Shown here piece after piece: positions 1-8,658 of a stretch of DNA of 64,000 bases. Source of the DNA: Chitinophaga dinghuensis (GTDB lineage Bacteria > Bacteroidota > Bacteroidia > Chitinophagales > Chitinophagaceae); assembly GCF_003259435.1 (NCBI RefSeq), contig NZ_QLMA01000004.1, forward strand, positions 62,001 through 126,000. Reading direction: 5' to 3'. The position numbers and the translations under genes were made by a program. Every line of letters starts with the position of its first letter. The first letter of the stretch is position 1. Under the pieces are notes generated by a model. That model was not told where the DNA came from. It made no database searches and saw only the letters and a list, made by a program, of their open reading frames with translations.

Positions 1-135
1 GACTTTCTCCTGCGGGTTGCGTTGACTGAATTGCGCCAGTGCTTTAACGATTCTATCCGACCAGTCGGGCGGTGGCATAAAAGCCACTGCAGATACAATT
101 CCTGTCAGCAGCGCCAGTGGAAGTTTCCATTTCAT
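1..135 (-). CDS. N-terminal fragment of a secreted protein (possibly MG2/macroglobulin-like)
   Basis: A 45-codon open frame reads leftward off the window edge from an ATG at 135. It begins MKWKLPLALLTGIVSAVAF, a good Sec signal peptide, followed by PPPDWSDRIVKALAQFSQRN and PQEKV. In Bacteroidota, a signal peptide followed by a phrase of the type 'F..RNPQEKVYLHTDKPYY' commonly opens large surface proteins with alpha-2-macroglobulin MG2-like and TonB-plug-like domains. The sequence here stops exactly where the YLHTDKP-type motif would begin, so that identity is an inference. The gene is divergent from the flavoprotein gene at 259. Confidence 0.6.
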   Translation of the reverse strand, partial: MKWKLPLALLTGIVSAVAFMPPPDWSDRIVKALAQFSQRNPQEKV

Positions 136-258
136 GGTTGTTATTTTATCTACAAATTACTAATTACTATTAATTGTCCTATAGGGGCCTTAAAAATAGC
201 AATCTTCAAAAGATTAAAGTTAATATTGCGCGAAATACTGAAAAATTAACAAGATTTA
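136..258. promoter_or_regulatory. Divergent intergenic region
   Basis: This AT-rich 123-bp gap separates two divergent genes and so must carry promoters for both. It contains a low-complexity run built on 'attactaattactattaatt' at about 155-175. I found no exact -7 element on either strand; the nearest plus-strand match is TAATATTG, with one mismatch, just upstream of the flavoprotein gene. Confidence 0.3.
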
Positions 259-1491
259 ATGAGTTCCAAACATAAACGACTGGTAGTAGCCGGTGGCGGA
301 GCGGCCGGATTTTTTTGCGCGGTGAATGCTGCACAGATGAATCCTGACCTGGAAGTATGGCTGCTGGAGAAGACCGGCAAGCTGCTCTCCAAGGTGAAAG
401 TGAGTGGGGGCGGCAGATGCAATGTTACCCATAATGCGCCGGATATAACGTATATGTCTAAACGATATCCGCGGGGAGGGAATTTTGTGAAGAAGGCATT
501 CGGGCATTTTTTTGTACCGGATACCATTAGCTGGTATGGGGACAGAGGCGTGAAACTGAAGGCGGAAGCTGATGGACGAATGTTCCCGGTAACAGATGAT
601 TCGCAGACTATTATAGATTGCCTGTTGCGGGAAGCGGACAAGTATCTCGTTAATATCAAAACTAATACGGAAGTTCTTTCCCTGGACCGTCAGGCGGATG
701 GGCGCTGGAAGCTGTTGTTAAATCAGGGAGGTCCTGTAGTGGCGGATTATGTATGTGTGGCTGCCGGCGGTTATGCGCAGGCTGGGAAGTTCCATTGGTT
801 GGAAACTACAGGACATACGATAGTTCCGCCTGCGCCGAGTTTGTTTACGTTTAATATGCCTGGCAATCCGATTACGTCCCTGATGGGCGTGGCTTCGGAG
901 GCGGCAGTGAAAATTGCAGGTACCAAATTACAGCAACAAGGGCCGCTGCTGATTACCCATTGGGGTATGAGTGGGCCGGCTATACTTCGATTGTCTGCCT
1001 GGGGAGCCAGAGAGTTGCAGGATATACAGTATACTTTTACTGCGGTGGTAAACTGGCTGCCAAGCTATAATGAGAATAGCCTGCGGGAAGACTGGCAGTC
1101 TCTCCGACATGAATTAGGTAAACAAAAAATACATACCCGCAATCCGTTTCAGCTGCCACAAAGATTATGGCAATTCCTGTTACAGCAGGCAGGTATTGGC
1201 GAAGATTTAAGATGGGCAGACGTGCCTGCGAAAGACCAGAACCGTCTCATGAAGTTACTGGTGAGTATGGAGTTTCCGGTGAAAGGCAAAACTACTTTTA
1301 AAGAGGAGTTTGTGACCTGCGGCGGCATACAGCTCAGTGAAATAGATCCTAACACGATGGAGAGCAGGCTGGCGCCCGGACTGTTTTTTGCAGGAGAAGT
1401 GATGGACGTAGATGGAATCACTGGAGGCTTTAACTTCCAGCATGCATGGAGCAGCGGGTTCATTGCTGCTACGACTATTGCGGGCAGATAA
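259..1491 (+). CDS. HI0933/YhiN-family NAD(P)/FAD-dependent oxidoreductase
   Basis: This 410-residue flavoprotein belongs to the HI0933/YhiN (BaiN-like) family. The dinucleotide-binding Rossmann motif GGGAAG is at residues 12-17. The family motif SGGGRCN is at 49-55. The C-terminal FAD-contact block, GE..DVDGITGGFNFQ, lies at about 379-394. The length is normal for the family and there is no signal peptide, so it should be cytoplasmic. The physiological substrate of most members is unknown. Some related proteins reduce bile-acid intermediates or act in RNA modification, but nothing here singles out a reaction. It is a single-gene unit on plus, ending at the strong hairpin at 1504-1546 that it shares with the converging SusD gene. 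The ATG at 259 is the only start that keeps the whole Rossmann strand. Confidence 0.88.
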   Translation: MSSKHKRLVVAGGGAAGFFCAVNAAQMNPDLEVWLLEKTGKLLSKVKVSGGGRCNVTHNAPDITYMSKRYPRGGNFVKKAFGHFFVPDTISWYGDRGVKLKAEADGRMFPVTDDSQTIIDCLLREADKYLVNIKTNTEVLSLDRQADGRWKLLLNQGGPVVADYVCVAAGGYAQAGKFHWLETTGHTIVPPAPSLFTFNMPGNPITSLMGVASEAAVKIAGTKLQQQGPLLITHWGMSGPAILRLSAWGARELQDIQYTFTAVVNWLPSYNENSLREDWQSLRHELGKQKIHTRNPFQLPQRLWQFLLQQAGIGEDLRWADVPAKDQNRLMKLLVSMEFPVKGKTTFKEEFVTCGGIQLSEIDPNTMESRLAPGLFFAGEVMDVDGITGGFNFQHAWSSGFIAATTIAGR

Positions 1492-1503
1492 TAATATTGT
1501 ATC

Positions 1504-1546
1504 AAAAGCAAAGGCTGGACGTTGACTACGTCCAGCCTTTGCTTTT
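1504..1546. terminator. Bidirectional intrinsic terminator
   Basis: A perfect 19-bp stem (1504-1522 with 1528-1546) has a 5-nt loop (tgact). The arms start and end in aaaa/tttt, so both strands give a GC-rich hairpin followed by U residues. It lies between converging genes, the flavoprotein (stop 1491) and SusD (stop 1557). Confidence 0.85.
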
Positions 1547-1556
1547 ATATTTTGTA

Positions 1557-3077
1557 TTACCAGGTATAACCCGGGTTTTGTTTTAGCATCGGATCATTTT
1601 GTATTTCCAGTGGAGGGATAAATAACAACAGGTTATTATCCGACCAGGGTTGTTTTTCTTTGATAGCGCTCAACACGGTAGTGGCTTTGTTGGTACGTTT
1701 CAGATCGAACCAGCGGTGGCCCCATTCGGCGAACAATTCAATTTGTCTTTCATGTGCGATCGCTGTCAGTAAGGCTTCTTTGGAAGAAGCGGCAGTAGCT
1801 GGTAATCCTGCACGGGAACGAATAGCATTCAGATCGGAGGCTGCGCCGGCCACATCGCCGAGTTGAGCCTGGGCTTCTGCGCGGATCAGGTATTGTTCTG
1901 CCAGTCGGAATACGGTATAGTATGGGTGGGCGTCTGTGCCGTCCGGATTCGCCTGCACGTATTTACGGGCAAAGCGATATTCGATACCATTCCATGGGGC
2001 CACAGCTGGCGCTCTCAGGCTGTCAGTCCATTTATTGAATCGTTGGTCGCCAGGTTCAAAGGCCTGTGTTAAATGGTCAGACAGGATGTAGGTAGGGATG
2101 ATGAACAACTGCACGGATTCGAAATTTGCAGGGTCCGTGAAGAACTCCTGTGATGCCTCGTCCAGCATGGATATGCTCAGTGCTGGCATTAGATTCATAC
2201 TTTCCGGTATATGAAAGCTTTGTCCATTTTTCATATCGTACAATAACTGCCAGATAGCTTCCTTACTGTTTGGTTCGAAAGCATTTTCCAGTGTCGTCAG
2301 GCTGAATTGTCCGCTACTGATTAGTTTATCTGCTGTTGCGGCGGCCTCCTGCCATTGTTGACGGTAGAGGTAAACCCTTGCCAGCAGCGCGATAGCGGCA
2401 TATCGGTTAGGACGTACTTTTTCTCCGTTTGTTACAGCATAATTATCTGGCAACAATTCGATGGCTGCTTTCAGATCATCGAGGATGATTTGGTATACTT
2501 TATCGATTGGCTGGCGTGGTTGTTTGCCTTCTATGAGTACGTTGGTACTCATAGGTGTGGGAATATCTCCATAAAAGTTCGTCAGATAGAACAAGGCAAA
2601 AGCCCTTGCCAGCCTGCTTTCCCCGATGGCCTGTTTTTTAATGCTATCTGTAATTGCCGGGGAGGTGGCGCCAGCGATGCCTTCCAGAATGGCATTAGCC
2701 GCATAGATCACTTTATATGGATAACTCCACAGGTCGGGCCCTGGCTTGGGATTGGAGAGCAGGAGTTTGTTAGTATAGAACTGGTAGTCTTCCGGTATGG
2801 TGGTTCCCATGGAAGGAACCAGTTCATCTGCCATCATTCCGGCATAGCAGGTGGTGCTGCCGTTGCTGAAAGTGGGTTCTCCGGTATTTTTCATCATGAG
2901 AAAATAGAGTCCGGAAACTGCGGCATTTACTTTATCAGGAGAATTAAAAACATTTTTGTTATCGATGGTATCGATTGGAGGATTGATGTCGACCATTTTT
3001 TTGCATGCACTGGCCAGACAGCCAATGCTGAGCAGTAGAGCGGGTATTATTTTACTTTTATAATGTGGCAATCGCAT
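1557..3077 (-). CDS. RagB/SusD-family outer-membrane lipoprotein (locus 1)
   Basis: This 506-residue SusD homologue is a surface lipoprotein that caps its SusC partner and binds the substrate. The N-terminus has a hydrophobic segment and a lipobox, LASAC, with the acylated Cys at 25. KKMVDINPP follows, typical of mature SusD starts. The middle has the TPR-like helical repeats of the family (for example RLARAFALFYLTNFYGDIP). The C-terminal half carries the usual EQYLIRAEAQAQLGD and HERQIELFAEWGHRWFDLKR blocks. It lies 15 bp downstream of its SusC gene and is the last gene of the FecR-SusC-SusD operon. No glycosidase is linked, so the ligand is unknown; SusCD pairs also import peptides and other oligomers. 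Confidence 0.93.
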   Translation of the reverse strand: MRLPHYKSKIIPALLLSIGCLASACKKMVDINPPIDTIDNKNVFNSPDKVNAAVSGLYFLMMKNTGEPTFSNGSTTCYAGMMADELVPSMGTTIPEDYQFYTNKLLLSNPKPGPDLWSYPYKVIYAANAILEGIAGATSPAITDSIKKQAIGESRLARAFALFYLTNFYGDIPTPMSTNVLIEGKQPRQPIDKVYQIILDDLKAAIELLPDNYAVTNGEKVRPNRYAAIALLARVYLYRQQWQEAAATADKLISSGQFSLTTLENAFEPNSKEAIWQLLYDMKNGQSFHIPESMNLMPALSISMLDEASQEFFTDPANFESVQLFIIPTYILSDHLTQAFEPGDQRFNKWTDSLRAPAVAPWNGIEYRFARKYVQANPDGTDAHPYYTVFRLAEQYLIRAEAQAQLGDVAGAASDLNAIRSRAGLPATAASSKEALLTAIAHERQIELFAEWGHRWFDLKRTNKATTVLSAIKEKQPWSDNNLLLFIPPLEIQNDPMLKQNPGYTW

Positions 3078-3092
3078 GATGAGTACATTTAA

Positions 3093-6000
3093 TTAGAATG
3101 AAACATTACAGCCTAATGTAACGGTGCGCAGTGAAGGCGCCATTTCATAAGACTCCGGATCTACGCCGGCTTTATAGTTGGTAATAAGCCAGAGATTATT
3201 GGCGGTCAGGTTGAATGCAAATGACTGCATATGCGCCTTTCTGGCCATGCTGGCGGGCATTGTCCAGGATAAGCGCAGATTATTTAACCGGAAAGTGTTG
3301 ATCATTTTATAGTTGCGATCCGAGCCCCAGAAGTTTGTACTCTCTTGAGAAGGCACCGCCGTCAGAGGTGGGAGGAGTGCATTGGGATTTTCCGGAGTCC
3401 AGCGGTTTTCATATTGCCATAAGGTCATATTATTGATGGAAGAGCCATCGTACATATAACCAATTTTCTGGTAGGCGCGTTTAAAGGTGAATGTTGGATT
3501 CAGGCTCCAGTTTTTGTATCGGAAAGTAGTGTAAAAACCTCCGCTGAATTTAGGATTCATATCGAGGAAAACCACCCTGTCATCATCCGCCGTACCTGGA
3601 GCAACACTGCTGTTGGTATTGATTTTTCCATCTTTATTGGCATCATAGTAAATACCTTTTCCGGTAGCAGGGTCGCTGCCGAGGTAGTGATAGAGCGCCA
3701 GATTGTTCAGGGATTCGCCTATACGATAAAGAGATGCATAGGGGGATTCCATCAGGTTGGGATAAGATATGAGTTTGTTACGTTGAAAGTTAATATTGAA
3801 CCCGATGTTCCAGCTAAAGTCTTTCTTTTGAATAGCAGTAGCATCTACCATAAAGTCCCATCCCGAGTTTTGCACATTGGCAGCCGAATTGGCGGTTACT
3901 GTAGTGAAGCCGGTGAAGGAGGCCAGCGGATAGCCCAGTAGCTGGTTATCACAACGGTCTAAGTAACGGTCTGCCGTCAAAGTTATTTTATTCCATAAAC
4001 CCAGTTCCAGCGCAACTTCTGACTTCTTATTCGTTTGCCAGTGAAACTGATCATTTGCGGCGAGCATTGTCATCAATGGTGCGACATCATTGTATTTCAT
4101 CGTACTGTTGGTACCGTTCAATGTTTCGATAACGTAACCCCATTGTGAGAGGTATTGATAGTCGCCCACGCCATCGCTGCCAGTGAGACCGTAGCTGCCT
4201 CTGAGTTTGAGGAAGGTGAATGCTTTTGGCAACAATTTTTCTGCCCATTTTTCTTCCGAGATAATCCAGCCTGCACCTGCTGACCAGAAGTTGCCAAACC
4301 GTTTACCAGGGCCGAATCGGCTACTGCCATCTCTTCTGCCGCTGAGACTGACCATATATTTCTCTGAGAGTGTATAGTCTGCGCTGGCGAATAATCCCAC
4401 GTATTTGTATTGTCCCATTTTGTTGGAACCACTAACTGTAGGCGCTGCTTCCAGCAGATTTATCAGGTCGTCGTTGGCATAACCGCTACCGGTAATTAAT
4501 GAGCTTTTGGTGCGATTGGCCTGATAGGTACCGCCGGCAACCATTGTCAACACGCCATTTCCAACAGATTCATTCCATACGAGTTTGGGTTCCACGCTGA
4601 TGGTCGACATCTGCGTAGTGCCATAAGAGTGAGTACCATAAACCTGGGTAGGCTGGTATATTGATTTAGGCTCCAGGGAAGAGAAAGGGGTTACCCGTTC
4701 GCTATTGTTGAGCGACATACTGTATCCTATTTGGGTAGAGAACTCGAGTCCTTTTAGTAAGGTATAACCAGCGTTAAAGGATGCATTGATACGATCGCCT
4801 CCACTTGTAACGGGTTGCAGGTATCCGCTGAAAGGAAAGGTGAGGCCCACTTTGCGGTATGCCAGATAGTTCAGTTTACCCAGGCTGTCGAACGGATCGG
4901 GAGCCATTGGAGGAATAACAGGATTATTGGCAGTACCATTGATTTGTCCGTTGGAGTTATTCATATAAATGAAGCTGACCCCGGATCTGAAACGGTTGTT
5001 GAGCGAGTGGTTATTCAGGTTCACTAAGAAGCTGGTGGATTGGGCTACGCCTGCGTTGAGCGTAATGTCCTGCTGCCGGGTATAGTTGGCGGAGATAACA
5101 TAGGATATCTGCGAACTTCCTCCGGTCAGTTGTGGATTTACTGTGGTGTATAAACCAGCCTTGCCATACATGAACTTACTCCAGTCTGTATAACGGGTAG
5201 AGTCCATTAAGAATAGCTCCGGCGCATATCCTGGCCTGCCGGGAACATTCGTAGGCGTTAGTCCGCTATTGGCATAGGCTTCTCTACGCATGGCGCGGAA
5301 TTGTTCCGTATTCAGGAAGGTTTGTTTTTTTATCACATTTTTCACGCCCTGAGAAAGGTTCAGTGAAAATTTAGTAATACCTGTTTTTGCTTTTTTAGTA
5401 GTGATGAGGATGACGCCGTTTGCACCGCGACTACCATAAATAGCGGTGGCGCCGGCATCTTTCAGTACTTCGATGGATTCAATATCATTAGGACTCAGGC
5501 CAAACATAGGATTGAGGCCTACTTCAAGCCCGGACTGATCCAGGCCGTTGGAGATGATATTTGTAGTTCCGTTAAAAGCCCGGAGTCGTATATCATTGGA
5601 TGACGGAAAGTCCATCACTGTTTGTGGTACGCCATCTATTACAAACAGGGGATCTGAAGATACTCTTTGATTGATGGCATTTCTTCCGCGAATTTCTATT
5701 TTCATAGGAGATCCCGGAGAATTATTTGCCATGGTAATTTGAAGGCCAGGTACTCTTCCTTCCAGAGCCAGGAGAGGGTTTTGAATGGGAAGATCCTGTA
5801 TGTCTTTACCGGAAACAGTAACGATATTGCTGGTGTTGAAACGTTTGCTGGTAACGCCATAGGCTTTAACTACTACTTTGTCCAGCTGGTTTTCTGCCGC
5901 TTTCAGGAAGACGTTCATCTCTGTATTCATGATCACTTCCTTGTATTGTTCGTAGCCTACATAGCTGATCTGGAGCTGTTCTCCCAGTAATACTCCTTTT

Positions 6001-6524
6001 AGTTCATATTCGCCCTTACTATTCGTGAGGGTCGTTTTTTTAGTATAGGAGGTAGACACGGATGCATTTTCCAGGACGCCTGCGTTGGCGCTATATATTC
6101 TGCCTTTTACAGTAATACTGACACTGTCTTTAATCGACTTCGGTACTTTTTCCTGGTCTGTTTTTTTGGCGTTGGTATTGACAGAAACCACTTTATCAGT
6201 TACCTGGTAATTGAATGGCGTACGATCGAAGATTTGTTGTAAAGCAGTAGTGACAGGTACATCTTTCAGGTCTACACTGATTTGTTGTTCTTTCTCCCGC
6301 AGATCTTTAGGATAGACGAAATAGTAGCCGGTTTGTTTTTCCACTTCCTTACACACTTTTTCCAGTGGTAGTCTGTTGGCCGACAAGGTCACCCGCTGTG
6401 CGTACAGGGAGCTGGCTGGCAGCAAGGCTGCGAGCAATAAATAGCGCATACGGTTGGTAGTTCGCATAGTGGTTCTTTTCAGCACCCGTTGGTGGGGTGA
6501 TGTTAAATCATACAATTTTTGCAT
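3093..6524 (-). CDS. SusC/RagA-family TonB-linked outer-membrane protein with STN domain (locus 1)
   Basis: This 1143-residue TonB-dependent transporter reads in order: N-terminal signal region (hydrophobic YLLLAALLPASSLYAQ), STN/secretin-like signalling domain (about 45-120), carboxypeptidase-regulatory-like beta-sandwich (about 135-215), plug domain with the SusC signature (NDIESIEVLKDAGATAIYGS, then RGANGVILITTKK), and a large beta-barrel ending in NVSF with a C-terminal aromatic. The STN domain marks it as a signal-transducing receptor for the FecR protein encoded 36 bp upstream. The start at 6524 gives a long N-region; ATGs at 6467 and 6449 would also leave a usable signal peptide. The partner SusD follows after 15 bp. 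The substrate is not evident. Confidence 0.93.
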   Translation of the reverse strand: MQKLYDLTSPHQRVLKRTTMRTTNRMRYLLLAALLPASSLYAQRVTLSANRLPLEKVCKEVEKQTGYYFVYPKDLREKEQQISVDLKDVPVTTALQQIFDRTPFNYQVTDKVVSVNTNAKKTDQEKVPKSIKDSVSITVKGRIYSANAGVLENASVSTSYTKKTTLTNSKGEYELKGVLLGEQLQISYVGYEQYKEVIMNTEMNVFLKAAENQLDKVVVKAYGVTSKRFNTSNIVTVSGKDIQDLPIQNPLLALEGRVPGLQITMANNSPGSPMKIEIRGRNAINQRVSSDPLFVIDGVPQTVMDFPSSNDIRLRAFNGTTNIISNGLDQSGLEVGLNPMFGLSPNDIESIEVLKDAGATAIYGSRGANGVILITTKKAKTGITKFSLNLSQGVKNVIKKQTFLNTEQFRAMRREAYANSGLTPTNVPGRPGYAPELFLMDSTRYTDWSKFMYGKAGLYTTVNPQLTGGSSQISYVISANYTRQQDITLNAGVAQSTSFLVNLNNHSLNNRFRSGVSFIYMNNSNGQINGTANNPVIPPMAPDPFDSLGKLNYLAYRKVGLTFPFSGYLQPVTSGGDRINASFNAGYTLLKGLEFSTQIGYSMSLNNSERVTPFSSLEPKSIYQPTQVYGTHSYGTTQMSTISVEPKLVWNESVGNGVLTMVAGGTYQANRTKSSLITGSGYANDDLINLLEAAPTVSGSNKMGQYKYVGLFASADYTLSEKYMVSLSGRRDGSSRFGPGKRFGNFWSAGAGWIISEEKWAEKLLPKAFTFLKLRGSYGLTGSDGVGDYQYLSQWGYVIETLNGTNSTMKYNDVAPLMTMLAANDQFHWQTNKKSEVALELGLWNKITLTADRYLDRCDNQLLGYPLASFTGFTTVTANSAANVQNSGWDFMVDATAIQKKDFSWNIGFNINFQRNKLISYPNLMESPYASLYRIGESLNNLALYHYLGSDPATGKGIYYDANKDGKINTNSSVAPGTADDDRVVFLDMNPKFSGGFYTTFRYKNWSLNPTFTFKRAYQKIGYMYDGSSINNMTLWQYENRWTPENPNALLPPLTAVPSQESTNFWGSDRNYKMINTFRLNNLRLSWTMPASMARKAHMQSFAFNLTANNLWLITNYKAGVDPESYEMAPSLRTVTLGCNVSF

Positions 6525-6560
6525 GTAACTAAACGGAGTTTAGATTGTTGGTTGATCACA

Positions 6561-7748
6561 TCAGGGAGTTACTTTCACTGTTCTTCCAGAAACCGTGAAA
6601 TGTACCCATCCGGTAGATTCAAGTACTTTTAATACATCTGATAATTTCATGTTGCGGGGAATTCTCCCTACAAACTTCTGTTGAATATGTCCTTCATATA
6701 TTATATCCACATCATACCAGCGGGATATCTGCCGCATGATATCGTGGATGTCTGCATCCTGCAGGGAGAACAGGCCGTCTTTCCAGGCGGTAACCCCGTT
6801 GAGGTCTGCTGGCTGCACCGTAATCGGCGACGAATTTTCGTATAGTAGTGCCTGTTGGCCCGGATGCAATAATGTCTGGTGCGCATCATCGGCTACTCTT
6901 ACTTTTCCGTTCACCAGCGTAGTGGTGTTGGAAGGTTCATCTTCATAGGCATTGATGTTGAATTCCGTACCCAGTACTTCAATATCCATGGCGCGACTAC
7001 CGATCACTTTCACGTGGAAGGGTTGGCGGGCAGAGGGAGCAACGTCGAAATAGGCTTCCCCACTGAGTTCTACCGTTCTGTTGTTGCCGCTGAAAGCCGT
7101 CGGATATCTTAAAGAAGAAGCGGCATTCAGCCATACTTGGGTACCATCCGGTAAGATGACCTGGAATTGTCCGCCTTTAGGCGTGGTGATTTTATTGAAT
7201 ACAGCTTCGGTAGTTGTATTGGATGCTACAGGATGGTAGGAAACAATACCGTTACTGCCTTTCATGACTACTGCCGCTTGTTGCTGAGCGAGTGTGCCTT
7301 TGCCGGCGCTATCCAGTTCTATGATGCTGCCATCTTCCAGTTGAAGGATCGCTTTGTTGCTTCCAGGCTGTGTCTCGCTTTCATAGCGGGCTGCCATGGG
7401 GGCAACCGCTTTTTTCTGATGATGCAACCACCAGGTACCAGTGCCAATCAAAAGAACAGCTGCAGCAGCGGCAGCCATCCAGTAGCGCCGAATATCATAA
7501 ATGGCGGAAGATATTTTTGCTGGCGCGTGCGCGTGGATACGGCCCCAGACATCCTGTAGCGCGGCTGCTTCATCCGTGTGGTACAGGGATTGGAGGGACT
7601 GCTCTATAGAAGGCCAGTCTGTCATGGTTGCATAGGCAATGCGACTTTCTTCCGGCTGGTTGGCCAGCCATTGTTCCAGTTCCTGTGCTTCTGCAATAGT
7701 AAGGACTCCCTGTAACCGGCGGAAAAACAGGCCGGCTATATGCTGCAT
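6561..7748 (-). CDS. FecR-family anti-sigma regulator with C-terminal DUF4974 (locus 1)
   Basis: This inner-membrane anti-sigma/sigma-regulator would relay the state of the SusC STN domain to the ECF sigma factor. From the ATG at 7748 it has 395 residues: a cytosolic anti-sigma segment (1-88), one transmembrane helix at about 89-108 (YWMAAAAAAVLLIGTGTWWL), a periplasmic FecR domain (TPKGGQFQVILPDGTQVWLN and the GEAYFDV motif), and a C-terminal DUF4974 domain (DIMRQISRWYDVDIIYEG). The open frame extends 65 codons further, to 7943, almost to the divergent sigma gene. That extension is not FecR-like and would erase the promoter region, so I chose the internal ATG. It is the first gene of the FecR-SusC-SusD operon. 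Confidence 0.9.
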   Translation of the reverse strand: MQHIAGLFFRRLQGVLTIAEAQELEQWLANQPEESRIAYATMTDWPSIEQSLQSLYHTDEAAALQDVWGRIHAHAPAKISSAIYDIRRYWMAAAAAAVLLIGTGTWWLHHQKKAVAPMAARYESETQPGSNKAILQLEDGSIIELDSAGKGTLAQQQAAVVMKGSNGIVSYHPVASNTTTEAVFNKITTPKGGQFQVILPDGTQVWLNAASSLRYPTAFSGNNRTVELSGEAYFDVAPSARQPFHVKVIGSRAMDIEVLGTEFNINAYEDEPSNTTTLVNGKVRVADDAHQTLLHPGQQALLYENSSPITVQPADLNGVTAWKDGLFSLQDADIHDIMRQISRWYDVDIIYEGHIQQKFVGRIPRNMKLSDVLKVLESTGWVHFTVSGRTVKVTP

Positions 7749-7885
7749 AGTATCGATGCTGCGCTGATCTTGATGGGATAGTGGTGGTATTGGCAAGACT
7801 ATCTTTTTATATGAAACACCTAGCCATGCACTTTGAACTAGTCGGTAAGAAAATATTTTTATTTTTTTCTGTAGAGAGAATATGC

Positions 7886-7916
7886 TTGCAGTTTTGCAGT
7901 TATTTATATAGTTTAG
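7886..7916 (+). promoter_or_regulatory. Candidate Bacteroidota -33/-7 promoter for the ECF sigma gene
   Basis: TTG at 7886-7888 is followed after 20 nt by TAGTTTAG (7909-7916), one mismatch from the Bacteroidota -7 consensus TAnnTTTG. The implied transcript would start near 7922 and have a 5' leader of about 45 nt before the ATG at 7968. The motif is seen in the sequence; its activity is inferred. Confidence 0.35.
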
Positions 7917-7967
7917 GCCGTTTGTTACGGCGCCTATGGCCACCTGTCAGCCAATTCTAATCGCTTA

Positions 7968-8567
7968 ATGGATAATCAGGATTTTTTGGAGACGATCATT
8001 CCGGCATTCCGGCAAGGAGATGCACATGCCTTTGAAGCCTTTTTTAAAGCGCATTATAAGCCGCTTGTATTCTTTGCGGAACAGTTACTGGAAAATGCAG
8101 GAGAAGCAGAAGATATTGTAAAGGATAGCTATGTGAAGCTGTGGCATAAGCATGCCGACTTCGATCATCCTAAGAGTATTAAAGGATTTTTATATACTAC
8201 TACCCGTAATGCCTGTCTGAATCACCTGCGCCATGAGAAGGTAAAAGACCATTACCAGCGGGAGATGATATACCTGGATGATCAGCGGGGAGAAGAGAAG
8301 ATATTGCAGCAGATGATTCATTCAGAGTTGCTGGCATCTATTTACAGAGAGATAGAGAAATTACCGGAAAAACGCCAGCAGGTATTCCGTATGATTTTTT
8401 TTGAAGGGATGAAGAATGATGAAATCGCGGAGCAGTTGGGAATATCTGTATTTACAGTGAAAGAGCACAGGGCGAAGGCGTTGGCACAGTTGCGGCTTCG
8501 TTTCACGGATGAGCAGCTGATGTTGTTTTTTCTCATGGGGAGTTCCTGGTTATTACATAAATCCTGA
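7968..8567 (+). CDS. ECF-type RNA polymerase sigma-70 factor (locus 1)
   Basis: This 199-residue extracytoplasmic-function sigma factor has a region 2 (about 20-95) including AEDIVKDSYVKLWHKH, which recognises the -10/-7 element and core polymerase. Region 4 (about 130-185) includes LPEKRQQVFRMIFFEGMKND and the helix-turn-helix phrase EIAEQLGISVFTVKEHRAKA. It is divergent from, rather than co-directional with, its presumed regulator FecR (start 7748), and 219 bp separate the start codons. It probably directs transcription of FecR-SusC-SusD at locus 1. The first gene downstream converges from the minus strand, so the sigma gene is monocistronic. Confidence 0.92.
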   Translation: MDNQDFLETIIPAFRQGDAHAFEAFFKAHYKPLVFFAEQLLENAGEAEDIVKDSYVKLWHKHADFDHPKSIKGFLYTTTRNACLNHLRHEKVKDHYQREMIYLDDQRGEEKILQQMIHSELLASIYREIEKLPEKRQQVFRMIFFEGMKNDEIAEQLGISVFTVKEHRAKALAQLRLRFTDEQLMLFFLMGSSWLLHKS

Positions 8568-8573
8568 TACAAT

Positions 8574-8605
8574 AAAAAAAGCCCCGTGGATATAGATCCA
8601 CGGGG
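8574..8605 (-). terminator. Intrinsic terminator of the metalloprotease operon
   Basis: A perfect 10-bp stem (8582-8591 with 8596-8605, loop atag) lies downstream of the metalloprotease stop at 8659. On the minus strand it is followed immediately by seven U residues (8574-8580). On the plus strand it lacks a U tract, so it serves mainly the minus-strand operon. Confidence 0.8.
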
Positions 8606-8658
8606 AGAGCGCTTCATAGGTAGTAATTGAGGTAACTTTTGCTTATGAGAAATTGTTC

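Noticed and set aside
155..175. Short attact/taatta repeats that might be operator half-sites
   Set aside because: Low-complexity AT-rich sequence with no fixed spacing or symmetry.
2355..3038. 227-aa open frame on plus
   Set aside because: Antisense to the locus-1 SusD gene; no supporting motif.
7749..7943. 65-codon N-terminal extension of the locus-1 FecR
   Set aside because: It is not similar to FecR N-domains and would cover the divergent promoter region.
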